This document shows, in pieces, positions 41,501-56,500 of a stretch of DNA of 64,000 bases. The notes under the pieces are model-generated. The model saw nothing but the letters and a program-made list of their open reading frames with translations, ran no database searches and was not told where the DNA came from. The DNA lies in contig NC_066316.1 of the NCBI RefSeq assembly GCF_022539315.1, positions 36,519,245-36,583,244 of the forward strand, in the 5' to 3' direction. The number at the start of each line of letters is the position of its first letter. Position 1 is the stretch's first letter. The position numbers and the translations under genes are program-made. Source of the DNA: Serinus canaria. Its lineage: Eukaryota > Chordata > Aves > Passeriformes > Fringillidae.

Positions 41501-44500
41501 ACAATTCTCTTCTCCTGGGTGTTTTCACATCCTTGAAACACTACAGAGCAGTTGTCATCTCTTCTCTCAAAGGCCTCCTTTTCCCTACAAACTATAAGGC
41601 TTTATTTCTGTCACAGTGTACTCTTCCAGGTGAGTAACCCTTTCATTTCAGACCATTCATAATTCTTCTTGCTTCTCTTTTAAGTTCTCTGCAGTCTGTA
41701 ACCTTTTCTTAGCAATGAGATGCACAACTCCAAAGAAGCAGCTATATACTGGCAGATAAATAGAAAATCTATTTTCTTTGGTCTGCTGCAGTGGGATGTC
41801 TTTTTGGTCTGAGTTACAGTGGTTTTGTACAAGCAAAGAAGGATCAATGCAGAAATGAAATTTAATTTAACACATCATATCCATATGCAACTATTCATGA
41901 AACTAGAGATAACAAAAAATGTGAAATAAGTCTAATAAAAATTATGACATGCTTTTTGATAATTTGCTGCATCGTACAAGAGGTAGTTATTCCAAGGATA
42001 TGACTATTTAAAAATTGTTCAATTATACATGAAATGAATTATCACCACATTTCTATGAGAGAAAATGTATTAATGTTCAATTGAGCCTGAACCAATGGTG
42101 GAACAGGTGAGAATAAACTGCTGGATACCCTGACTAAAGGTTCAAAATGACATTTTAATGAATTAAGTACAGATTAATTTTTGTATGAAATTACCACAAT
42201 GGCCTATTTGGGTTCCACTCAAGCCATATTTCAGGAATAACTGCACACTACTGGATTGCTTGTTCATTACCAGCCACGTCTGTGCTGGCCCGGGACCAAA
42301 GCAGTGTCCTTCTGTGATGCAGCTATCTGCTGCTCATAGGAATGGCTATTTAAATGAAATTAGTAATTGCTGTTAAGTCTGACTAAACCACAGCACTTCC
42401 CTTCTCATTTCATTTTGCAGTCCATCATTATTTGCTTCTTACAGTACCCATAAAGTACTAATTCGCTGAGTGGTTCAAAGAGCATTCAAAGAGATACTTC
42501 ATGAGGCCTGATTCTTCTCACTTGAATGCTTGTGGCAGAATGGAGCTTGTCAGCTGAGGGCTGTTGTAAAACTGGTGCAAGAGGAGCTCAAGCTCAGTGA
42601 ATGCAACATAGCCACTTACACCCATTACACATGTTCACAGACACTGCTGCTCCAATTCCTGTCACATTTCCAGACTGGCAGGACTGACCCAAAGCTGGGG
42701 AAAGGCAGCTCCACCGCAGCTCTTCCTTTGAGGATTTTGTCTCTTTTACTCTCTCTCATTAAGTTGATGATGAAAGATGTATGCAGATCTATAAGATGTA
42801 TGCAGATAGAGCTCAAATCTGCACTATCAGCTGTACAAACTATCCTACAATAAAGGGCATTGTTGGTGAACATTACAACAGCAATTTCTGGAGCATGCAG
42901 ACCCATCATCTGCATGTTCCTGAACTGCTGATTAAATTATTCTAACCAAATGCAGGGAGTTTTCCTACATTCACAAACTATGCATCCCTAATTTCACCTA
43001 TTTTATATAGTTGCCTGGAATAAAGAAGGAAAATACCAGAAATTTAATCTAGTAAACTGTCAGATAGAGAAAAACCCCAAAGATTAACATAATTGCCAGA
43101 TGCTCCTTGCATGCATGCTGTCCTCATGATATGCATGCTGACAGAGTTTCATTGCTCTTGCAGTGAACTGCATTGCACCTGCCCAGTGACAAAGGGCACA
43201 TGCCTAAGGTCAGTCCTCCGCTGGTACAAGGTAGCATTGCTCCAGTGGCTTCAGTGTCTGTTAGCCAAGGTTCTAGTCCACATAATCCTGGCTGAAAACA
43301 TCAAGGAAAAACTATTTTGTTCCTGAGCAGACCATGTTTTTCATTGCTAATTAGGATCTATTTCACGTTCAACAAAATGTCCATTGACCACTCTACTACA
43401 CTCTCCTACAATTGGATCATTCAGGGGTATTTCTTAGGCTTATTTCTCTTTTTGAATAGGCTCATTACTTCTTCCTTGTTTGCTTCCCAGTTCCTCTCTG
43501 TGGATTGTTGTCTCTTCCACACACAATTTCAGGGTCTCTTGGAGCTTTCCCATTCATTTAAGACCATTTCCCAGCCCTGTGATTCTGTTTCAGCTGTTTC
43601 TCCTGTCCTCATTTACCCCCCTTCTTCTGCTCTCACAGTTCCTCAAGTAAAACAGCAAAACAGTTTTTCATCCACTTCTAGAATATTCAATATAAAATTA
43701 ACACAGAAAGATTGGAGATTCTGAAGAGCACACCAGATATTTTTTCTGAGGCTGTGATCTTTGTACCATATTCTCATTGTGGAGGTGCAAAAGTTAAAGA
43801 ACAGAAGATATAGTTGAAGCAGTGGAAAGTAAAAGTGATTCAAGTTTCTTAATGAAAAACAAAAACCAAAAAAAAATCTAGTTTCAGGTGCTGATGAAGT
43901 AACCATTAAATAGATTGCTCATTTGACATATAGTTCAAATGTGCCATTAAATTCTTAGACCTAGTAAGCAGACATGGTTGTGTGGATCCAACAAAGCTAG
44001 GACTTTGTACAAACTCACAAATAAGGGTAAAATCTCCAGTACTACTAATAATTATTGCCCAAGAAAATCCTAACATCCTCCTGAAAATCCTAACATCTTT
44101 CCTGAGAAAAATAATATAACTCATGCTAAAAATGCAAAGGCAATGCATATAAACAAAAGATACTTGGCATTTCAGTTCTTCACAAACACAGATTTTTACA
44201 AAGACGAAACAACTGCAGATAGATGCACACATCTAACTAAGAAAAGAAACTGAGGTACTGGATCCATCCAAACCCCCTTTTCATTTTTTTCAATAATTAA
44301 GTTACAATTTAAAGAAAATATTTGATATACAGCTCATTCTTTAAACTAGTATATCACAATACTATAATCCAACACTTTCTCTTTTCTCTTTACTCAAAAG
44401 CAAAAATATTCTACATTTGATCAAAAATACTCACATTCTCCATGACATTGGGAGTTTTTATGTGAGTTATTAACTCTAAAGAAAGGGGAAAATAGAGTAA

Positions 44501-47500
44501 TAGTCCTAGCAATAGTGAAAAAGTATATAGTGCTTTTTTGCCAACTCTGAATGCCCTTTAAAAATCCTATTTGATTTTTTTCAGTTTTAGAAATGTGAAT
44601 AAAGAAATAAACACCTGAATAAATTATTTTCCAAAGGTCATGCAGAAAGAAAGAAAGAATGGATTAACCCATGCTTTAAACCCCAGATTAGATCTTAAAA
44701 CACAGTGGCTCTGCCATGAAGCTTCTTGTGCAACCTTGCACCAGTCACTTAATGTAATTTTATTTTCTGCACATAAGATCAAATAAAGCAATACCAGATT
44801 AAGACATGGGAGGAAATGCAACCATATGACAGAAAAACAGAACTGCCAAGAATAAAATTCATGCTTTTAACTCACACTCATCTACTTTACAGACAAGACT
44901 CCCTCCTTGGATAAGCAAAGCATGTAGTTGAAAATATAGGATGCCTGTAGAAACACTAGCACATTGGAATAGCACAATAAGAGAGAAGCCTGTTAAATAA
45001 AACAAGCAACAATTTCTGGAAGAGAAATTCATACAGCCTTGCACTTTTCTAAACAGTTTCCTTACATTCTCACAGTCATTAAAATGCATAAAAATGATTA
45101 TTTCCAAAACAGCATTACCATGAATTATCACCACCCATGTTGCCTAGCAACTGGAGTAATTTTTGAATAGTGAGCTATATAAACCAGTATCTGGAGTTTG
45201 TGCAAATGGGTGTTCATTTGAGGGTTTAAAACACATTCATCTTGGAAATCAGAGGCAGATAATACAGCACCGACATAAAACTGAAATACTCTTAAAAACA
45301 TAAAATGGCACTAACAATTACTGCATCTTAGAAAACCCTTCTGTAGCAGATCTAAGCCCAACCATATTTGGTCACTGACTCCCTTGTTCTTCCTTGAGCT
45401 TGCAAGTGCCCCTTTCCAATTTTTTTATTACATTCCCATGGAGAAAATAATTCTTGCCCAATCTTCTGAAGGATGTCTTCATACCTCAAGAGCAAGAGAA
45501 ACTGGTGACATAAAATGGCAATGTATTTAAGTAAAATAAAAATTTTATTTTCATATATGACACTGAGCTGGAGGAATGGTATGGAACAACAAGGTATGTT
45601 GTTCATACAATCAGAACAATGTTCTTACTAAGGTTCAAAATAGGTCTGGAAATAGTGGCAATAACAGTGACACTGAGAGATTAGGGAGAGATTAAAAGTA
45701 CATATATAAAATATACAAACTCCCAGAAATCATGGTCTGGTCACTCATTAACTGCAAGTATTTGCCCAGTGTAGGGATTCTTGTCCCATCTTCAGACCCA
45801 TGTGAAATTTGACTTGAATACAAGACAAGAGCCCCCAAACCATATCAAAACATATTTTTTGATGTCTGAGAATGTCTGCATTACTTTCTTACAACTTCAG
45901 AAAACAAGTTCCTACTAAAGCTAGTATAAATCTTTGTAACTATTCCCAAAATGGGAGCGTATGGGGGGGCTCTTCCCAAGGGAGAAAGATTCCAACTGAA
46001 TGGTTTCCAAAGCTTAGCCTTGTGGCTAAAAATTAAAGAAAAGCAACATGTGCTGAAAAACAGCATGTGTTTCTCATAGAGACTGCAGGTGGAGAGGCAA
46101 ATTCATCCCTGGCACAAACTCAGAGACCACTGAAGGCAATGCAGTGGCATCTGCTTGCACCAGCTACGAATCTGAACAAGATTTTCCCTACAACTACTAC
46201 CTGTGGAGATAAAGCTGGATACAAAACTTAAGTGAATTTAAGAGCTTGCAGCCTCTCAAAGTTTAGAGAACCAAATTTTTGCCATCAGAGAAACACTATG
46301 CATTGCGAGTTTCCAAGTCCCCAGGAAGCCATGCAGTGGCTACTGACAGGCTGCCATAAAATACTTAATGGCTGCTTAATAGCTCAGATACTGAAAAGAT
46401 GTTCCATTTTGTCTGCTGCTCTATGGAAATTTACTGAGACCACACACAATGTGCAGAGCTGTCACATAAAAAAACACTTCCATTGTTTTCCTTTGGTCCC
46501 ACTCAAAAAGGCAGTTAACAAAAACATAATTTTATACTTAGCAGTGAAAGAGAACACCCCCTAGAGAAAGGAGAATTATCCCCATTACAGAGGGATCACT
46601 GCTCTAAACAAGAGGTGCCTTGAACACATATCATCTCTTTCTGTGTGGTACTGAGCCTCTTCTGCAATGCAGCACATGCACATCCAGATTCTCCCTCCTC
46701 TCATCTCCACCAAGGAGCACGACACAGCTGTACCGCCAGATCACTGAGCTACGAGTGCTCATCCAGCCACCAAAATTCTTATTTCCATTGCTCAGGAATA
46801 GACTACATGTGGGAAAAAAATGTTTTCTGGATTCTTCCCAGCAACAGGAAGAAATGGTTTGCTCCAAAATATGCCAGTATATTTTTCAAATTCTATTCTA
46901 AAAGTCCTCCTACAAACAGGACTTTGACTCTGATTTACAGATGACCAACCACTTCTCTACACTCTATAATATCTTCTTATAGGAGGAATTCCTATTAGGA
47001 GGGAACTAGAGGGGATTGTAGCCTGAAAAGAGCTTTGATCTTCTTTCAGCAGTACAGACATTGATGAGAAAATATGCTGACATCTCTGGCTGTGTAGGCT
47101 CAGAAGTGCAACAGCTGGGAGTCACAGCAAAAAGAGATTGAACACACAGCAATTAGAAGACATATTTGGTAATCCTTTTCTCCTGGTCAGTCATTGCCAG
47201 GAAAGACAATTGTTTTTATTTGGTAACTATTCCTTGTATGTTTAGATCTAGCCTAGTGAGCATTACTGACATTATCTTTTGTATTCCTACCGGTGACCTT
47301 CTCTTCAATCCATAAAATCCAACAGGAAGAAAGACAGGTTTGTGATAAGCATTGCCTGAGTTACACTTTGTGAAGTGCAGAATTCAAGGTATTTTCATGC
47401 TATGACAAGGTGCACGATCCACAAAACATTTAATGAATATTTATACATAGAAATTTGGTTAGTCATTAACTGAATTCCAGCCTGATTAAGCTCTAGGAAT

Positions 47501-50500
47501 GGGAATATTTCCAGAAAGCATGCTTTAAGTCCAGACTACCAAATAATTTTTGAAAGTAAAGGTTTGAAGAGAAACAGATTATAACCAATATCAATTCATT
47601 TTTACTTGCCAAAATGAAGACAAAAACAAAGGAGCAATCTTGAATGGACATGTGTAAATAATCAAGTTTGCAGCTTTTTAAATGCTGAAAAGGGTAAAAT
47701 GCATGGACTGAAATATTGCTCTATGGATTACTTGGTTCATTCTCCATGTCATCCTGTTGTTCCTAACTCCTGATGACATACACCTCTCCTTCACAAATGG
47801 TGACATTCATTGGCAGTTTGATTACAAGATGCTACTGGAAGCCATTCCTATGATACTAGTTGCTACTCTTTAGGATCTAGCCTAGAGAAAAGCAATACTG
47901 CCCACAAAATCAGGAACTTCTCAATAGGAAGGCAGCGTGACTCCCTGGGCCGGGAAATGAATCTGGGCTTCCTCTCAGATCTGCACACATGACACAGAGG
48001 GAGAGAACGTGATGACAAGAAATGAGCACAAGGAATACCCACTAGGTGAGCAATTCTTGTTTCCCAGAAGCTCCCTGCAGTAGCAATGGCCTATGTGGCA
48101 AATAGGGCCTACTTCTTTTTTGCATATGAAAAGCTGACACTGAGATTTAAACCATACAAAAAAACCCTCAAAGTAACATAAGGTCACAGAAGGAATCTAA
48201 TGACAAACATGCATGCTCATTGTGATATATATTTCCAAGAAAGCATATTGCATACAGTGGACAGCAAGATAATTTTCTCTACAGTGCTGCATTACAGCAG
48301 CAATGTTCCTCTCCTTGGAACAAATATGAAACATTTTCACGTGCTTTGAAACATTAAAAAAATTTTTGAACAGCTGCAGAAAACAAAACCCTAATGTGTT
48401 GAACTTCAAACCTTAAGATCTTTCAGCCACCTGGGTCCTATTTCAGCAGCCTTCTTCCTTTGAAACCTATTTGTCAAACACAGTGTGTAGCTACCAGGTG
48501 TAAGGTCAGATAAGGTGTCACTGAACCTCAGGCAGCTTTTGCCATGGCTCAAGAGGGCTGCATTGACCTCAGCAGACTGTTTTCCTCCTTACCCAAATCT
48601 GCCTCAGGCACAGACAGACAAACTGCTTTCGAGCATCCTCTCATTAGGCACAACCCAGAGCAGCACTTACTTGTATGGGATGTGTTTGCTCCCATTGACA
48701 AGGGCGAGGATGACATTGCCCAGCGCTGGCAAGGAGAGGCAGAGGCCGGAGCTTCCCTCGCGGCTCTTGCTGAGCACTTTCACGCAGCTGCCCAGGTCAA
48801 TAAGGTGCAAGCGGCTGCGACCTCCAGACACTGCCACAAACAAAGAAAGCAGACAGTTAGTGTGGGCCTCCAAAAGCAGCTTCCCAGGAAAGCAAAAGTC
48901 TCACTGTGACTTGTAAAGGGGAAACAGCCCAGGAGCCTTCCCTAATTCCCCTTAGCAGACACGGCTGCAGGGGTTCTGCTAACGCATTGTCGGCATTTAT
49001 GGCTGTACATTGCTGAACATTGCTGCCTACTCTGAACCTGCTCAAAAATTGTTGAGTACTCACTTGCTCCTGCAAGCTTAACTCTGTGAGAGTTACCAAT
49101 GTGTCTATATTTTTTTAAAATTTAGCTCTATTAGCCTGTACCTGAGTTGGCTCTATTTCTGTCACTGTCACTACTGTTTCTCTGTCTGGTAAACTACAGG
49201 CTGGGAATTCCTGCTTAGTAATCAAGGATACTTCTCTTCTTTTTCCCATCCTGAGTACTGTATCTTAAGAAGACACTGTGGCATCTGTGGGATGTTCATC
49301 TTCTCCTCAGGTCGATATACTTTCACAGTAGCATTTCAGCTCAGAAGTTTGCCAAGACGCCGATGATGGATTGTGAGGTAGCACCTCTGTTCTCATAAGA
49401 GTTTCTGTAAAACTAGCAATAGATCTTTATAGTTTTATCTTGTTTACTCTGCATCAGCAAAATACTTCCAGAGTGAAAAGATGCTACCATTGACACACCA
49501 AAATTGATAGACATTTTCTCTCTTTAAAAATCTGTGCTTCCTTATGAATCCAGGATGGGAACTATGTAGACTTCACAGAAGTGCTTCCAGCTCTCTACTG
49601 TCTCAGAACAATTTTCTAGCTGACTTTTTTGCATCTGATCTTGGACCACTCCTCCCCGTTCTCAAGAGTTAGTTTAGAAGCAGTCTGTAGGAAAAGGCAG
49701 ATTTATTTCTAGGATCTTAACTCAATAGGTACAGAACAGAACAGAATCACTATGTTGTAAGAGAGGTAATAGCAATATATGAGGACACAAACACACCTCA
49801 AACAGCAGCACAAATACTTTCACAACTGAGTTTAACTCCATGCAAGTTAATTCGCAGGATCCATTTTGACACAGGATCTCAGCTTGCACATTTGGTAAGT
49901 AAAAAGAAGGAAGATGAACAAAGACAGAAGACCTCCTTTGGGATTTGTGAATAATATTCCAAAATGTATCCAGTATCTCTGCCAACAATTGTTAAAATAC
50001 AGTTATGTCTGCTGCTTAAAGTCCTCTTAGTTCTTCAGCTCTGTCAGGTGTTAGGTAACACTGGATTTCTATGTACTCCTCTCCCCAGAAAGTATCCAGA
50101 GACACTATGGACTCCTGCATTGACTGCAGAAAATTAGGCTACCTTGGGGAACCAGTAAAGCACCTGTACCTCTCAACTGATCATGGAGGACCTTTGTCTC
50201 CCCTCTAAGAGTCGTTTAAACCCTTAAAGAGTCCCTAAGTCCTCTAACGTGTCTATTCTCAGAAGACTGGAATTCCTTACTTGAGTGTCTCACAATCATT
50301 TATTTAGAAAAACAAAGAAATGCATTTAGTTGCTACTGTAAATGACTGTAGGTGACTTTACTGAATCACATATAATAAATATTTCTGTTACTAAGATTAC
50401 TAGATGTCAGGGAAACAAAAGAAAATTAAAGAAATCACTACCTTTCAAAAACTGTCATATTGTTTCCACATATACTCCTATTACATAACTTGAGGAAATC

Positions 50501-53500
50501 CAGAGTAAGATCACTTACTGGTTGTTTCTTTCTTATTTAATTTACAAGTTGAAGTAATATTTTAAGACTGTAGATCCACTTGATTAATCTGAAAATGAAG
50601 CTATTTGTTAGGCAAGTCGGTCACTAATGAGCCTGGCTACTATAGAGAAAAGAAGTGGAACATCCTAACACTTGGGGATTTTTTCTATGGTCACAGAGAC
50701 TTTGTAGAGTTGACAGCTGAAAAATGACAGTGATCCAATTCTGCCACAATGTCATTTATTTCAATGGTGCTAAGCCTGTTTCATGACATTCCTGGTAATG
50801 AATCTAACAAGGAGGTAAGTACAGTACCAACGCCTTATTCTAAGAGTCATTTTTTACCAAAATCACATGTTAGCCAGCCCTTTAATCTCTTATCCTTTAG
50901 AAGCTGGGTTTCTTTTTATTCCCCCCCTTTCTTCCTGTCCTTTTTTAATCCTGTTACTGGAATCTATATATCTCTACTATGTGCATGGGTTTTTTCTGAG
51001 AAGTCCTTCATTACAGCAGGAGACAGTGATAATCACTAGGCGCCCTTTCTGAGCAGCTGGAATTCCCCTTCATTCAATTATCAGTGGGATCTGACCCTGC
51101 CTAGCTTGTAAGGCCACTCAGATATGGGAACCTGAAGACAGGAGGATGGCCTGGCCACAAGACAAAGATATAACTAGAGGCTGTGGGCAAAGCATGCCTT
51201 ATTCTAATCCAACAGGATCATACCTTCTTTTTCTGAAATTATAATCACAAGACAATAATATTTTCTCTTTTATAAATGGTATCTGAAAGTAGAAGAAAAG
51301 GACTGTGTGTGCATGTACTTTTGTGTAGTAATAAATATGGAGCATTAAATAATTGCAATAATTATTCCCTCAAAATCAGCCATCTTATTCCTATAAACCA
51401 GTCTGAGTATTCACTGTCTTCCTTTCCACCACAGGGTGGTTAATTAATAAATCTTTAGTTAATTGAGATTTCTGACTGCCAATTCCACAGGGGTTATTAC
51501 TTAAATACATGCAAGCTGCATTTCCATTTAGAGGAACTTTTTGGTTTTTTTCTCTTGTAAGTACAGTCAGTGCAAATTTTCTTCATTTAAACATTAGACA
51601 TTAATACTGCAGTGCTGATCACTCACTACACATCACGCCTTGCAATCTATTCCTTATTACCAACAGCCTATGCAGAGCCAGGAGCTGAAACATAGGCTCT
51701 TTCTGCAGAATTGCTTAAGCCCATGAGTTTAAAGAAGGAGACTTCTCTGGTCTCTTTCAAACATTTTTCTCTGTAAAGAAATGATTATTTGAAAAAACTA
51801 TTTTTAATGTCAGAGTTTTCTTTTACAGTGTTATTCCTACATTATACAAATCTTTTATCATTGGAATTTACTTACAAAACCCCCTCTCTGTATATCTTCA
51901 GTCATAAACAATTTGGGAGACTTGAAACAGAAGACAAATATAATAAAAAAATAAATGGTGTGAGAGAAAAAGAAAGCTTTGAAAATTACAGAAACATAAA
52001 ATTAGACACAGAAGCACATTTTCCTGGGATATGGAAGTAAAGCCACAAGCCAGTGAAAGCATACATGACAAAGACAGGAAACAAGCCTATCTGAAAAATC
52101 CAGACCCTTTACAAAGAATCAGGAGAGTCCTCTGTGCACACATAGTTGGGCTAGCAACTTAAATATCATTTATCTCCAAGAAAGGGTATAGTTTATGGGT
52201 TGTCAACATCAGCTTCCCAGTTTATGGATTGCCAGCATCAGCTTCCACACACACTGCCCTATTTAGGTGCCAAAGAGGAGCTGTTAGCATAAGGGTGGCA
52301 AGGAATTCCAGTCCCACAATATTTTAATCCGTGACCTCAACACTATCTATAAAGATAATAATAAAGGGCAATTTGAAAAGCACCTTAGCACACAGGGCTG
52401 AGAACTGCTAGTGTCTCCACAAGAGCATCTAAACTGACAAGTGAAGGTAATAAACCCCAGTGGCCTTTAATGGCCTTAGGTGGGTCTTCAGCAAGCACTG
52501 GACAGCCTGCTTGTATGAATGGCCCCACCCCACAGTGAATGGAGAACTCTGCTGATTTTCACCCCTAAAGAGAATTGCTTGAAGGCCCACTCCAAGGCAG
52601 CCTTGGAGGAGGCAGAGAGGAGCAAGAGGACAGCTTACTTCCGCCCTTGCCGCTCTTCTCCATGCGGTACTGGTAGATGTGCAGCGTGAAGAGCATGTGG
52701 GAGTTGCGGTGATCCTCCTCATCGCAGTCCCGCTGGCTGCTGCGCCGGGAGGCGATGGCGGCGTCCAGGAAGAAGGCGGCCTTCTCTGCCGTGGGGGCGC
52801 GCAGCTCGCTCTGGTTCTGAAGCTGCAGTTAACACCAGGGAGAAACGGCTGAGAAATTCCCGCACGGGTAAACACCGCCAGACAATTTCCTGCAATCAAC
52901 ATGTGGTGTGGATACACTGGCTTCTACTGGGACCACAAATGAGGAGGTGTCCAATGGAATGAGACCCTCCTGAGGGCAGTGGCAGTAGCATGCCCTCCAG
53001 GAGCCCTCATGGCTAGAAGTGGGAAAAAAAATTGCAGAAGACACGTCAATCCCAAACTCAACAGCTGGCAGAAAACAGCAGCGGCAGGGCTACGTGCTAC
53101 CCTTCAGAAAGTGTTAGAAGGAAGCAGTCCACAGATAAATCTCAAAAATAACAGGACTGAAGCTTGTGTTCTGCCCCATACCATATGAGGAGCAGCCCAG
53201 AAGAAAGGCCTTTTCCTCGCCCCTTCATACCACAAGTTTATTACCCACCTGCTCATAAGCCAGGGCAATCCATTAAATGGAAGAAGACAGGTAATGCACA
53301 AACATTCATATTTGCTGGACCTCAGTCCCTGTCACCAGCCTGCTCTCAACTCTTCTAAGTGACAGACAGCATAGGAGGGCAGATATTATTAACACCTCCT
53401 AACATTAGGAATGCCTGCATGTTTCATGGCACCTATGACTAGTTTGTCTGTGCATGGGACACGAGACTGCAATCTGATGGCATTAGTTTTGGCAGTACAC

Positions 53501-56500
53501 AGAACTGGCCCACAGCCCATAGGATAGATTCGTCTTGTCTGGCATAAAAACAGCAAGGAGCTCCCTGTTCATGGGGTTTGCTCCCCTGCTATATAATATA
53601 GCTGACAGTTAAGTTCTCCAAAAACAGTGATTCTGTTTTCTCTTTGCAACCATTATCCAGTCTGAGGAGGGATAAAGCTGAGGCTGTGCGTAGGATTCAG
53701 TGACACAGCTGAAGGCTGAGCTCTCTCAGGAAAGAGGGAGGGGGACAAGAAGGAGTTAACAAGGTCAGCAGAAGGCAGGCCAGTCTGTGAGCTGATCTCA
53801 CTAATGTAAGCAACAAGAAAATGTGCATACTTGGAAAGGTCCAGTGACAGACAGCATGACATATGGTGATCACTCATTTGCTATACACACTGCTGATTCT
53901 GCATATCTGCATGGCTATAATATAATATCCTCCCTTCATCTGAGGGTTTGGAGAATTCAGGTGTACGACACATGACTCCAGAATGTCTTGTAAGCACTCA
54001 TAAAAATGCTTCCTTCCTTGTAATTTAATTCAGTCTTTCACACTGCAAAGATACATAGGTGTCTCATGGAGCTTCTTCACTGATCTAAAATAATTAATTT
54101 TGTATATACAGCTGTACTGTCAGCATCTATATGAAAATAAGCTACCATAATAGAATATATATTATTATTGCTATTGTGCTAAAATTGTGCTAAAATACCT
54201 TAGTAAGGAATTAAGCACTATGAAGGCGCTGGTTGTGACACAGTTATGTAACACATGCAGTCTGCAAATTCTTAACTGAACCATCCATCACTCCAACGGG
54301 AGCTGTACAGACTCAAGTCTCTCATATTTACTGGACTGCATCAGTTACAGGACACCAGAGGGTGAGATCTCTAGTGATACAGTAAGTATTTCATAAAACG
54401 CTGAAGTCGGGAGTTAAGTGAAAATGAGAGGCCCTAATTGTTATTTAAATCAAAACACAACTTTATAGTCCTCAGGTAAAATGCAAAAGAATGGAAAATA
54501 TGACCTAAGTATGCCTAAAAAGCTTAAACCACAGAGATAAGATAAAAAATTTATTACTTGCTGTTTAAAATCTCACAGTTCATGACTTGTGTGGATGTGA
54601 GTCATGATCTCTAGATGCTTGGAGGTGGATACAGGGAACATGACCCTGTAGGTCTGTTCCCTTCTCCCTCTATTCCCCATTCTGGAATAAGCAGGCCTCT
54701 TGACAAAAGCATCCTTTGCCTTTCAGGATGAAAGAATGTTTTCAAGTTCCATCACTTTCTTCTGCACCCTCTTCATCTACTCATACAAAAAGCAGATTTA
54801 CTCCCCTACAAACAGCAAAAAGAAAGAATAGGAACCTTTTCCCCTCAAAAGAAAGGGGAAAAAATAGAGCTGCTAAGAATTTCTCATAGTTACCCAGAAA
54901 ATAGATGAGCCAGTTACTCATTCCTGCTAAACTCCAAACCAGAGAGAAGTTTGAGTTTTATTGACTTGCCCAGCTCAGGAATTTACTTCTTGGCAGGAAT
55001 TAATAAGTAGCAATTAATGCTCCCTACAACACTGCTAATGCAAATGCTATAAATAATGTCATTTAAAAGAAATAAACAGCCATATTAATGGCCTACAGCA
55101 ACTTATATAGTGAATATTTTAGCTTGTTGTTTTACAAAAGAGAGATCACACTTTTGTTTCTTTTTTTTTTTTTAAGAATGAGGCGAATTTGTTTGCTCTG
55201 AATGTTTTCACATTTTATTGCAAACACAAGCCCTTGCTCTATATCACTTATACTAGAGGTACAAATATTTAGGCCAGGAGAGCATATGGCCCTGCAGCTG
55301 CAAGTCATAAAGTTCTTGCATGTTTTAAAGTAAACACTTTCAAATCTATAAACTCTATGCTCTGGGTAGCTCTTGAATTTGAACCATCTCAATAGCTCCA
55401 GAAGAAACCAAAAAAGTCATGTTTACTTGTTTCAGTGTAAAATTAATCTTGGATTCACCTGCATGCCACAAATGGGGTCTTCACAAAGGTAGACACCTGG
55501 GGACTGGCCATCTTGTAGGCTGCCTGTAGCCACTTCAGACAACAGGTCTCTCAGATTTTCTTCTTTCCCCCACACTTCCACTGCAGAAATCCGGACCGAG
55601 AAGCGCGCTCCTGTCTTCTCTTTGCGTTCATTAATCAACTTGAATAGCCACGAGATGGCACAAGGAATTATTCCAAGGTTTTGCATGGAATCATCCTTCC
55701 CAATCATGGTGTATGACTTCCCTGTCAGGAATGGGGGGGATGAAGAAAATATAACATCATTCCCAGGACCTTGACAGCCTTCTGCCAAGAGAGATTATCC
55801 TGTACAGCATTCATGAAAACAACTTCACAACAAGGACAGTCAGCAATGGGAAAAGATAGGCAGGTAGACAAGTAGGACATGGAAAATCCAGATGAAATCT
55901 TGAGCTTCTTTCAAAAATCATTACCTCATGCATTCCCCTGACATCTCCCATTCCCAATGGGTGCTGCAGGCCTCCTCCTTGCAGCGCTGCAGCATCTGAT
56001 GTGGTTGAATCATGGAAGGAATTGGGGAATTGAGCAGAGTAGGAGTGCCATGGTCTCTAAACACCTCTACTTTGAATACTGTAAGTGTGGTATTCTTTCA
56101 ATTCCATTTTACTTCAAAGCACTAGATTGTATTTCAAATGCTGGAGTTGAGATTGACAGAAACCTGATCCCAGAATCACACAGATATAATTTCACTCAGG
56201 AAAAAAACCTCAAAACCAACCAGGTATACTTGGTTTAGAAGTGGGTCCACTACAATTAATATTTCATCTGGGTCAAAACCATCCCCTGGTAAGGTATTTT
56301 TTAACTCTGCAACTTTAGCTCTGGCTTTTCTTTGTTGTAAAACTTTGGTGATTAAGAACACATACAGAGTACTACCTTTAACTGCTTTAGGTTTGTCTAC
56401 ATATAATCCTTTTTAGATGAGTTTTCTAAAGATCCTAAATTTATAAGCCAAATGGTAATGGTATACATTCTTTCAGGCAAGTACTTGTGGCTTCTTTACC

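Larger units (their letters stand above)
29451..48670 (-). other. KIF26B: 28-kb KIF26B intron, 5' portion
   Basis: The remaining 19 kb of the large intron up to the donor GTAAGT at 48665-48670. It contains a G9 run (29934-29942), inverted repeats (34681-34734, 39987-40017), short tandem duplications (42773-42809, 44065-44105) and two octamer-like POU sites near 35.55 and 35.86 kb. Long parts are AT-rich with many TAAT cores, typical of introns of developmental genes, but conservation cannot be judged from one sequence. No gene recognised. Confidence 0.78.

Noticed and set aside
44690..44830. Weak MIR-like similarity (ACCAGTCACTTAATG)
   Set aside because: Too short and diverged to separate from chance by eye.
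46620..46944. Two overlapping plus-strand frames with a protein-like stretch ([17 protein letters not shown])
   Set aside because: No family recognised, no splice context, and two frames plus the minus strand are all open here. Treated as chance.
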